A stretch of 64,000 nt of DNA from contig BQJR01000003.1 of the NCBI GenBank assembly GCA_021604805.1, forward strand, positions 124,001 to 188,000, read 5' to 3'. The notes beneath the pieces were generated by a model. That model saw nothing but the letters and a program-made list of their open reading frames with translations, was not told where the DNA came from and searched no databases. Position numbers and translations under genes: made by a program. Positions 53,400 to 61,800 of this stretch are shown in pieces (the first letter of the stretch is position 1; every line of letters begins with the position of its first letter). Source of the DNA: Planctomycetota bacterium (GTDB taxonomy: Bacteria > Planctomycetota > B15-G4).

Positions 53400-54797
53400 G
53401 TGTTCACGCGGCCAGGGCTGCGACTCGTCACGCTGCTCGTGCTGCTCGCCCTGGCGCTCGTGCTGCGCGTGCCTCGACTGGCCGGCCCCTACCACGACGG
53501 TCAGGTGGGCAACTGCGCGGCGATGTTCTCGATCATGGCGCGCAACGCCGAGGCGCTCGGCTTCGGCGCAGCCGGCTGGGTGCCCGCGGTTGACGCCGCA
53601 CCGCCGGTCTCGGGCCGCCCCGGCTTCCCCTACGCCCACCACCCGCCCGGCCTGCCCTGGCTCGTGATGCTGGCCTCGCAACTGCCGACGGGCATCGAGC
53701 TCGCCGCGCGCTCGGTGGCCCTGCTGCTCGGGTTGCTCAGTCTGATCCTGATCGCCGATCTCGCCGCGCGCCTGCTCGGTCGACGCGCGGCCTGGGCCGC
53801 GGGGCTGCTGTGGCTCGGCCTTCCCTTCGGCTGGCACCACGGCTTGCTCGTGAACTACGAGACGATCGCCTTGCCCGGCGTGCTCTTGCTCGCACGCAGC
53901 CTCGTGCTGCAGCGCGGCTCGCCAGCGCTCGCCGGCTTGGCGGCAGCCCTCGGCGACTGGATCGCCTGCCTGCCGCTGGCCTTCGCGCCGGGCCTGTTGC
54001 GTCGCGCGCGTTGGTGGCGAGCGGCGGGTGCCGTGGCGGCCGTGATCCTCGGCGTGGCGCTCCTGGCGCGCAGCCTCGCGCCCAGCAGCCCGGGTGAGAC
54101 GCTCGTCCAGGCGCTGCAAGCCACCTTCCTGGGTCACGCCTTCCGCTGGGACGCCTGGGGCGGCGCGATGTGGCAGCACCTGTCCACGCTCTACCAACTC
54201 GCGGCGCTGCTCGCCTTCGCGGGCTTCCTGCAGCGCGGGGCCTTGCTGCGGCGCGTGTTGCTGATGTTCCTCGGCACGGGCGTGTTGAACGTGGTGATCT
54301 TCGCGCAACACGCCACCGGTCACGAACACTTCAGCTTGCTGCTCGCGCCGTTCGTGGTGCTGGGGAGCACCGCGGCTCTGTTCCCGCGCGACGTGAGCGC
54401 GCGGCCGCGAGGTTGGATCGGCGCTGCGGTCGTGCTGCTGCTGCTGGCGACCTCGGGTCTGCAAGTGCGCGCGCAACTCGCGTCGCGCTCGAGCACGGCA
54501 CAGAGCGAACGTGGTGCACGCTTCGCGGAGATCGCCGACGCGCACGCGCTCTACCTGTTCCCCGAGGGCGTGCCGCTCGTGTTCTTGCACGCGGCCAGCA
54601 AGCAGGTCGTGGCCTATCCCGTCGGGGATCTGCAGACGGCGCTCACGCTGAGCGCGAGTCATCGCGAACGCTTCGGCTTGCAGACATGGCCGACGCGCGT
54701 CGTGGTCGAGCCGCAGCGCGTGGAGCCGCCGAAGTGGACCGCCGCGCTGCACGAAGTCGCGCGCGCCGACGGCTTCGTCTTCCTCGCGCTCGACTGA
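53400..54797 (+). CDS. GT39/ArnT-like membrane glycosyltransferase (GT-C fold)
   Basis: 465 residues, GTG start. TM1 LVTLLVLLALALVLRVPRLA is followed by the short first loop with the acidic motif YHDGQVGNCAAMFSIMARN and GFPYAHHPPGLPWLVMLAS, the H-x-P-P-G signature common in GT39-type enzymes. About ten TMs follow (LALLLGLLSLILIADLAARLLG, LLAPFVVLGSTAALF), and a ~90-residue soluble end (RGARFAEIADAHALYLFPEG, EPPKWTAALHEVARADG). It probably transfers a polyprenyl-phosphate-linked sugar to lipid or protein on the outer face of the inner membrane; the acceptor is unknown. Divergent from the phosphohexomutase gene (160 bp) and convergent with proline dehydrogenase (19 bp). Confidence 0.72.
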   Translation: MFTRPGLRLVTLLVLLALALVLRVPRLAGPYHDGQVGNCAAMFSIMARNAEALGFGAAGWVPAVDAAPPVSGRPGFPYAHHPPGLPWLVMLASQLPTGIELAARSVALLLGLLSLILIADLAARLLGRRAAWAAGLLWLGLPFGWHHGLLVNYETIALPGVLLLARSLVLQRGSPALAGLAAALGDWIACLPLAFAPGLLRRARWWRAAGAVAAVILGVALLARSLAPSSPGETLVQALQATFLGHAFRWDAWGGAMWQHLSTLYQLAALLAFAGFLQRGALLRRVLLMFLGTGVLNVVIFAQHATGHEHFSLLLAPFVVLGSTAALFPRDVSARPRGWIGAAVVLLLLATSGLQVRAQLASRSSTAQSERGARFAEIADAHALYLFPEGVPLVFLHAASKQVVAYPVGDLQTALTLSASHRERFGLQTWPTRVVVEPQRVEPPKWTAALHEVARADGFVFLALD

Positions 54798-54816
54798 GCC
54801 CGCTCGCGCGACGAGC

Positions 54817-55737
54817 TCAGTCGCCGCGCAACACGGCGCGCATCACGTGCCGCGCGATCTCGGGGTTGTACTTCAAGCGGCGCAAGGTGTACGCGTGCCA
54901 GTCGGCGCCGAAGGGCACGTAGATGCGCACGCGATGGCCCGCGTCGCGGAGCTGCTCGGCGAGCGGTTTGCGCACGCCCATGAGCAGCTGGTACTCGTGC
55001 CTGCGCTCGTGCTGGGGAGGTGCATCGAGCTCCAGCCGGCGGATGGTCGCCTGCGTGTGCGCCACGATCTCGTCGTCGTGGGTGGCGAGGCCCACATGGC
55101 CGTCGCTCTCGAGCAAGCGATCGGCGAGTTCGAGGTAGGCGCGCGTGATCGCGGCGTGATCCGTGTGGGCGATGCTCGCGGGTTCGAGGTAGATGCCCTT
55201 CACGAGACGCACGTTCAGGTCGGGGAAGCGCGTGAGCAGGCGCTCGAGATCGCTGCCTGTGCGGAACAGTCGCGACTGCAACACGCAGCCGAGGTTGCTG
55301 TGCTGCTCGCGCACCGTCTCGAACACACGCAACGTGCCGTCGATCGTGGGTGCGTCTTCCATTTCGAAGCGCACGAAGCGCTGGGCGGCTGCGGCGGCGA
55401 CACACAACTCGGCGAGCAGCTCGGCGCACAGGTCTTCGGAGTGCAGCAGCCCGAGGTGCGTGGGCTTCACCGCGATGGTGCAGTGCGGATCCACGGGCGC
55501 GAGGGGCGCGAGCAACTCGTGGTAGGACGCGGCGGCGGCGCGCGCTTGTGCTTCGCTCGACTCGCCCTCACCGAGGATGTCGAGGATGGTGTCGAAGCCT
55601 TCGGCGCGCAGAGCGGTGATGCGCGCGAGCGCCTCGTCGAGCGACTGCCCGGCCACGTAGCGACGCGCCACGGTCCAGAGCACACGGCGCGGGACCAGCG
55701 GGAGACCCGCGATGACGAGGCGATCGAAGAGGCCCAT
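54817..55737 (-). CDS. Proline dehydrogenase (FAD-dependent, monofunctional)
   Basis: 306 residues. First step of proline catabolism: proline to P5C, with FAD and electrons to the respiratory chain. TIM-barrel motifs: FVRFEMEDAPTIDGTLRVFE, VRLVKGIYLEPASIAH, EYQLLMGVRKPL and the C-terminal RIYVPFGADWHAYTLRRLKYN, which together are diagnostic of the ProDH family. Monofunctional, so a separate P5C dehydrogenase must exist outside the window. The start ATG at 55737 is followed by a membrane-associated-looking helix (RLVIAGLPLVPRRVLW). Co-directional with the metallophosphoesterase (13 bp). Confidence 0.94.
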   Translation of the reverse strand: MGLFDRLVIAGLPLVPRRVLWTVARRYVAGQSLDEALARITALRAEGFDTILDILGEGESSEAQARAAAASYHELLAPLAPVDPHCTIAVKPTHLGLLHSEDLCAELLAELCVAAAAAQRFVRFEMEDAPTIDGTLRVFETVREQHSNLGCVLQSRLFRTGSDLERLLTRFPDLNVRLVKGIYLEPASIAHTDHAAITRAYLELADRLLESDGHVGLATHDDEIVAHTQATIRRLELDAPPQHERRHEYQLLMGVRKPLAEQLRDAGHRVRIYVPFGADWHAYTLRRLKYNPEIARHVMRAVLRGD

Positions 55738-55750
55738 GGTGGCGGGTCGG

Positions 55751-56509
55751 CTACTTGCCGATCTCCAGTCGCGCTGCGCACAGGTCGGGGATGTTCGGGT
55801 CGTCGTAGATCTTGCGCTGCACGGTGCCGATGTCGTAGTCGGTGCGCAGGAAGCGCACGCGACCGTCCTCGACGATCACGCACGACGCGCGCGGGTCGCC
55901 GTCGCGCGGCTGCCCGACCGAGCCCACGTTCACGATGGCCTTCTCGCCGTTCCACTCCCACTCACCTTCGAGCTGGGTCGGGTCGCGGAACTGCAGGTCT
56001 TCGGTGAACACACCCGGGAAGTGCGTGTGGCCCACGAAACACAGGCCTTCGAACTGCGTGAAGATGTCGCGGATCTTGTCGGGGATGAAGATCACGTCGG
56101 TCTTCATGATGTATTCGTGCACGGGATCGCGCGGGGAACCGTGCACCATCAAGTAGTCGCCCTCGCGATGCGTGAGCGGCAGGTTCTCCAGGTACTTCCA
56201 GCGTGTGCGCTTGAGTGAGCCCGCGAGCAGCGAAGGCTTGAGGCTGCGACGGTTGTAGTCGATCACCTGGCGCGCCACCGGGTTGAAGTCTTGGGCGCCG
56301 CGCATGAGCGCTTCGTCGTGGTTGCCGCAGATCGTGAGGTCGCAGTGACGCATCACGAGGTCGATGCAGTGTTCGGGGTCGGGACCGTAGCCGATCACGT
56401 CGCCCAGACAGATCACGCGCTCCACGCCCTCCTTGTCGAGACGCGAGAGCACGGCACCGAGCGCCTCGGTGTTGCTGTGCAGGTCGGAGATGATCGCGAA
56501 GCGGGTCAA
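55751..56509 (-). CDS. Calcineurin-like metallophosphoesterase (YfcE/MJ0936-like)
   Basis: 252 residues. Metal-ligand motifs in order: IISDLHSN (DxH), LGDVIGYGPDPE (GDxxG), ICGNHDEAL (GNHD), MVHGSPRD (H) and FVGHTHFPG (GHxH), the complete binuclear centre. The length and the GDVIGYGPDP form put it in the YfcE/PP-like family that includes phosphodiesterases and low-specificity phosphatases; its substrate is unknown. Its start overlaps the stop of the NrnA-like gene (ATGA), which suggests a joint role in nucleotide or nanoRNA turnover, an inference from coupling. Confidence 0.92.
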   Translation of the reverse strand: MTRFAIISDLHSNTEALGAVLSRLDKEGVERVICLGDVIGYGPDPEHCIDLVMRHCDLTICGNHDEALMRGAQDFNPVARQVIDYNRRSLKPSLLAGSLKRTRWKYLENLPLTHREGDYLMVHGSPRDPVHEYIMKTDVIFIPDKIRDIFTQFEGLCFVGHTHFPGVFTEDLQFRDPTQLEGEWEWNGEKAIVNVGSVGQPRDGDPRASCVIVEDGRVRFLRTDYDIGTVQRKIYDDPNIPDLCAARLEIGK

Positions 56510-57516
56510 GCGAAGGCCTCTGCCGTGGCGGTGCGCAACGAGGACACGAGTTTACGCCGATCTTCCTGTGCCGTGGCGGCGCTGAGTGTGGTGCCGGCGG
56601 CAAAAGCGTGTCCGCCTCCGCCAAAAGCACGCGCGACGCCATTGACATCCGGGCGCCCACGGCTGCGCAAGCTGACGGCCACGCGGCCATCGGACTGTTC
56701 AGTGAAGAGCGCCACGGTCTCCACGAGTTCGCCGGAGCGCAGCACGTCGAGGATCGGGTCGGCTTCATAGCGCTCGACACCCAGCTCGTCGAGCAGATCG
56801 CGACGCACCCAGGCCCACACCATGCGACCGTCACATTCTTCGGTCATGCTGCGCGCCACGTGTCCGAGCACGCGCAACATCGCGGCGCTGTTCGACTGGT
56901 AGATCGAGCGGTACATGCCCGGCAGGTCGAGACGCTGCTTGGCCAGGTCGGCCGCGAGCTGGATCACGTCGGGCGTGGTGTTCGGATAACGGAACCAGCC
57001 GGTGTCGGTGCAGAGCGAAACGAACACGCTCTCGGCGATCTGCCGGTCGATGTTGCCGCCCACGTGCGTGATGTAGCGGTGCACGAGTTCGCCGGTGGCC
57101 GTGGCCGTGGCGTCGAGCACGTTGACCTCGGCGGGGCCGCCGTCGTCGCAGGGGTGATGGTCGATGCACACCGTGGTGGCGCGACCTTCGAAGGCGGGCA
57201 CGCCCAAGGGACCCAGGCGCGCGCGCGACGACAGATCGCACATCACGAAGGCGTCGGCGCTGCGCAGGAGCTCGTCGTGCAGCGCGGGGTCGTAGACCTC
57301 GTAGTGCTTGCGGAACTGCATGAAGCCGTAGCGCGGGTTGAGCGGCTCGTCGAGCAACACCGTGACGCGCTTGTCGAGGAGTTCCAGGTGCCGACGCAGC
57401 GCAGCCACGGCCCCCACGGCGTCGCCATCGGCGTGCTCGTGCCCGGCGATCACCACCGAGTCAGCGCTCTCGAGGAGCGCGTGCAACGCATCGAAGGCGT
57501 GATGGAGGGCATCCAT
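56506..57516 (-). CDS. DHH/DHHA1 phosphoesterase, NrnA-like (oligoribonuclease / pAp phosphatase)
   Basis: 336 residues from ATG 57516. DHH domain: VVIAGHEHADGDAVGAVAAL (motif I), MCDLSSRARLG (II), VCIDHHPCDD (the DHH motif, III), FVSLCTDTGWFRY (IV). DHHA1 domain: VALFTEQSDGRVAVSLRSRG and GVARAFGGGGHAFAAG (GGGH RNA/substrate-binding loop). NrnA enzymes degrade 2-5 nt RNA and dephosphorylate pAp. The frame runs open to 57711, but the upstream part is low complexity and lies inside the amidohydrolase gene, so MDALHHAFDAL at 57516 is the start. It overlaps the metallophosphoesterase by 4 bp. Confidence 0.93.
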   Translation of the reverse strand: MDALHHAFDALHALLESADSVVIAGHEHADGDAVGAVAALRRHLELLDKRVTVLLDEPLNPRYGFMQFRKHYEVYDPALHDELLRSADAFVMCDLSSRARLGPLGVPAFEGRATTVCIDHHPCDDGGPAEVNVLDATATATGELVHRYITHVGGNIDRQIAESVFVSLCTDTGWFRYPNTTPDVIQLAADLAKQRLDLPGMYRSIYQSNSAAMLRVLGHVARSMTEECDGRMVWAWVRRDLLDELGVERYEADPILDVLRSGELVETVALFTEQSDGRVAVSLRSRGRPDVNGVARAFGGGGHAFAAGTTLSAATAQEDRRKLVSSLRTATAEAFA

Positions 57517-57526
57517 CCGACGGAAG

Positions 57527-58741
57527 CTAGGCCTTCGCCAACAGGGTGTCAAGGAAGCCGGGAGGGCCCGACTCACTTCCATCGACGGGCAGGAGCGTTC
57601 GCCCTGCGTGCACACTGGCACAGGGTTGCACCGCTCCCGAGAATGCGAAGCTGAGCAAGTCGTCGACGGGAGCGTCTTGCAGCTCATCGGGGAGCGGCAG
57701 CAGCACGCCATCGGCGCGTGAGCCCGGCTCGAAACACGCCGGCCCTTCCTCCACCTGAAGCGCTCGCCGGCCGCCGAGCGTGCCCGCGCGAAGCACTTCT
57801 GCAGGAGCGATGTCGGGCCTGTCTGCCACGAGCCGGCACATCTCTGTGAACAGGTCGGGCGCGGAGTTGCTGGCGGCGGAGTCGGTACCGAGAGCCACGG
57901 TCACGCCTGCCTCCCGGAGTTTCAGGAACGGATGCGTGGGACGCTCGAAGTGTTGATGCGTCCCGTGACAACACACGACAGGCGCGCGCTGGGCGTGCAA
58001 CAGTTGCAAGTCGTCGGTGTCGAGATCGTTGCCGTGCACCACGAGCGAGTCCGGCCCGAGCAAGCCGGCGGCATGGGCGTAGGCGATCGGACGCAGGCCG
58101 GGCGTCGCGTCGAAGGGCAGCTGCATGCCGAGCGCCTCGAGGAAGGCCACGAACGGACCGTCACCGTGCGTGAGCAGTCGGGTCTCTTCGACGGACTCGG
58201 CGAGATGCATGGCCAAGCCGCGGCCGTGGTGACGCGCGGCGCGCGCGATCTCGGGCAGCACGTCGCGCGCCACCGAGTAGGGCGCGTGCGGTGAAAGGCC
58301 GGCTTCCTGCGGCCCCGCGCCTTCGCGATCCAGGCGCTGCAGCGCGTCGTGCAGACGCCGGCGCGACACCTCGGCGACGACGCCGAGCAGCTCCTGATCG
58401 CTGCGTCCCGCGAGTTGCGCGGCGCGACGGCCACGCAAGCCGGCGCCGCGCGAGCCGTCGATGTCGGCCACCAAGGTGACACCGCGACCGGCCATGCGTC
58501 GTGCCTGCACACGCGCCGCCTCGGCAGGGTCGACCGCGCCCTGACGTTGCTGCCCCACCGCGGCCAACCAGTCGCAGAAGTTGCCGTTCGACGCCAACAG
58601 CGGGCTGGCCGACAGATCGAGATGCGCGTGCGCGTTCACCAAGCCCGGCAGCAAGAGCACCGGCGCGTCCACGAGCGGACCCACGCGTTCGCCGGGATCC
58701 TCCCCGAAGCTCAGCGTGCGGCCACGCAGCACACTCCACAC
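57527..58741 (-). CDS. Amidohydrolase superfamily hydrolase (chlorohydrolase/nucleobase deaminase-like)
   Basis: 404 residues from the GTG at 58741. Metal-dependent TIM-barrel hydrolase: LLPGLVNAHAHLDLSASP (HxH metal ligands), GLSPHAPYSVARDVL, LAMHLAESVEETRLL, a metal-binding H-x-x and VALGTDSAASNSAPDLFTEM (final Asp), all in the order of the cytosine/guanine deaminase and S-adenosylhomocysteine deaminase group. It lies 10 bp upstream of the NrnA-like gene, hinting at a nucleotide-salvage or RNA-decay unit. The N-terminal beta-sandwich looks truncated with this GTG start: 25 further codons are open in frame (NGWRLRVRRALDGRARAS) back to a CTG at 58816 that overlaps the preceding stop as CTGA. 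Confidence 0.86.
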   Translation of the reverse strand: MWSVLRGRTLSFGEDPGERVGPLVDAPVLLLPGLVNAHAHLDLSASPLLASNGNFCDWLAAVGQQRQGAVDPAEAARVQARRMAGRGVTLVADIDGSRGAGLRGRRAAQLAGRSDQELLGVVAEVSRRRLHDALQRLDREGAGPQEAGLSPHAPYSVARDVLPEIARAARHHGRGLAMHLAESVEETRLLTHGDGPFVAFLEALGMQLPFDATPGLRPIAYAHAAGLLGPDSLVVHGNDLDTDDLQLLHAQRAPVVCCHGTHQHFERPTHPFLKLREAGVTVALGTDSAASNSAPDLFTEMCRLVADRPDIAPAEVLRAGTLGGRRALQVEEGPACFEPGSRADGVLLPLPDELQDAPVDDLLSFAFSGAVQPCASVHAGRTLLPVDGSESGPPGFLDTLLAKA

Positions 58742-58812
58742 CGGAGCGTCCGAGGCGCGCGCGCGACCATCGAGCGCGCGACGAACGCGCAGGCGCCATC
58801 CGTTCGCGGAGC

Positions 58813-61800
58813 TCAGAAGCCCTGGTTGCGCGCACCCACGCGCACCTCGTCGATGACCACGTCGCGGAAGGACACACCGCTCATCGGGTCGACGAAGGTG
58901 CCGTCGACGGCGAGGCGGAAACGCAGGAAGCCGTCGCCATCAGCGATGGAGCGCGAGATCTCGGGCAAGGCCGTGCCGAGGCTCGGGAGCTCCAGGTCGG
59001 CGCCCATGCTGTTCAGGTCCATGACATCCACGCCGAACACGGTGGAGGCGAGCGGGTCCACCGAACGCGTGATGCGCAGTTCGCCGTCGCCGAGCGCCAG
59101 AGCTGAGAGCATCACGGGCTCGCCGCCGAAGGTGAAGCGCGTGTCGATCTCCACGCCGGTGTTGGATTCGCCCTCCATGCCCGCGACCAAGCTGACCTCG
59201 AGCAAGCGTCCGTCGGGGCCGTCGAGCAACCACAGCGTGTCGGCGACGGGGTCGTGCGCCATCCCGGTGACACTGAGCGCCACGAGGTCGCCGTCGCGCG
59301 TGACGCTGAAGATCTCGTCGGCGCGGTCGGGGCTGAAGTTCGTGGTGCCCGGCGTCATCGCGTCGAGGTCGCGCGCCGGGAAGAGCAACACCTGGTTCGT
59401 GTGGTTGTCCACGATGGCGAGCTGGTCGTCGTCGGGGCCCATGAGAGACGTGCGATAGGTCATCGCGCCTTCGATCACGTAGGGCAATTGGATCGTGCGA
59501 CGGAACAGACCCTGGCGCGACATCACGTGCACTTTGCCGGTGGCACGCTCGAGCAGGAACAGCTCGTCGTCGGGGCCGCCGAGCGCCATGGAGACGATGT
59601 CGATCGGAGCGGCGCTGCCCGCGATCGGCGGAACGAGCGCCGAGGCGCAACCGCCCTCGAGGCAGCGCACGAGCTCGGCAGCTTCGCCGGCGAGGTAGAG
59701 GTAGCCGTCGTTCACAGCGTCGAAGACCAAGCCCGAACGACCGATGATGAGGTCGTAGGCCTCGTAGAAGCGCGGCGGTGCGGCGGAGGGATCGAGATTG
59801 CCGTCCACCCCGACACCGACACTGTTGAAGCTGAAGAGGAAGGGCGGGTTCACCAGGTCGTTGAGGCCGCCGTCCACTCCATCGAGATCGAGCGTCCAGC
59901 TGAGGCCGGTCTCGCGCGTGCCGTCGTCGTCGATGTCGGCCGAGTAGGTCACGACCACGGACTCGAACTCGGGGTTCACCAAACCCACGTCGTAGAAGCG
60001 CGATTGCGCGCCCGAGCGCGGCTGCCCCACCAAGCGCCCGACGTTCTCGTTCTGGAGTGTGTTGTCGCTCAGGCTCAAGAAGGGAGCGAGCGTGGGATCT
60101 GCGAAGAGGGTCTCGAAGCGCACCCATCCCTCGCCACCCTGACCACCCTTGCCGATCCCTGAGACGCCGCCGCCGAGCCCGCCCTGGGCACCGACCTGCG
60201 CGTTCTGGAAGAGCTGGAAGGAACCGGCGCCGAGACGCACTTCACCGCCTGCGCCGCCGCCCGCGCCTGCGAGCATGAGCTGGTTGTCGTCGAAGGCGCC
60301 GCCCACGCCGCCGTTGGCGCTGAGGACAGCACTGCTCCGCAAGGTGAACTGTCCGGGCGTCTCGACCTGCAGCGAACCGCCGCCTGACCCGCCGCCGACA
60401 CCAGGACTCAGGCGCGGCAGGGTGGAAGCCGTGACGTTCTGCGTGCCGGTCACCGAGACGCCGCTGCCGCCGCCACCGCTGCCGCCGCCGCCGTCGGGGG
60501 GCAGCAGCAAGAAGTTGGTGGTCTGGCCGCCGGAGAGTCCGGGGCCGGCAAATCCTGCAGGACCCGTGAGCAGATCGATCTCATGCGTGACGACGTCGAG
60601 CGGCTCGAGCTCAAAGGTGGGATCGTTGAAGGCGATGACGCGGAAGCCCCAGCCGTCGTCCGGCGAGTTGGGCAGCAATCGGCCGCCCACCAAGTTCGCG
60701 GGGTCCAAGGAGGAGAGCGGCGTGCCAGAGGTCTGGCTGATCAGGTCGTACTCGGTGCCGTTCACGACCATGCCGGTGCCGCGTGGCGCGCCGGCGCCAC
60801 CGGGTGCACCCGCTGCGGCGTCGAGTGAGATGCCGCCAGTGGTTCCGCGTTCATTGGCGAGCGGATTGGGCGCGGGGCCGTCGCTCTCACCGGCTGCGCC
60901 GGGTTGCACACCACCACCGCCACCGCCGCCGCCCGAAGTGGTCGTGATGCCCAGCGCACCTTCGTTCACCACGACATAGGGCGGTCCACCGATGCCACCG
61001 CGCGCGTAACCCGCGGGGTCGCTGCCTTGCGCACCGGCGAGCGGGCCCACCAAGTAAGAGTCGCCGCCGGCAGCGATCGGGTGGAAGCTGTTCACACCGT
61101 CGCCGAAGTTGAGGCTGGCTTGCACCATCGAACCCGACGCAACGGTGATCGTGCTGCTCCCCGCGTTCACCGCCACGCTCTCGACCACGAAGGTCGGGTG
61201 GTTCTCGTCGATGAACTGGTTGGGCGTGGCCGTGTTGCCTTGCAAGCTCGAACCGATGCCGACGTTGGGTTGCAGCAGGATGCGCCCGGCCTCGAGCAGC
61301 GCGAACAGGTCGGACTGCCCGCCCATCCCCAGCATCGGGTCCGTGAGGATCGACAGGTCGACGTCGTCGTCCACGAGCGTGGTGGCGTCGAGCGTTTCGC
61401 TGCGACCCGTGACGCCGCGCAGCTTGCCGTCGCTCGCGTTGAAGGCGAGGTTGCCGTCGGTTTCAGGAGACGCGAGCGGGAGCCCGATGGCGCCCAGGTC
61501 GTCGAGCATCAACACCGCGCCACCCTCGCCGCCAGCGCCGCCGCCGCCCACCGCACCCGGAGCACCCTGCGCGAGATAGGCCGCGAAACTCGCATCGCCC
61601 TGACTGTCGGGAAGGTCGCGCAGCGCGCCATCGGTTCCGTTGGCGCGCACCACACCACCGATGTCGACCAAGCCCGTGGAGTAGAGCTGCAGCGGGGCCG
61701 AGCGCCCGTCGAGCGGGTGGCCCGACAGCGCGACCTGGAAGAGCTCGAAGTCGGCGAGGCCGTCACCGTCGGCATCGACGCGCGGCTCGACGGTCCAGCC

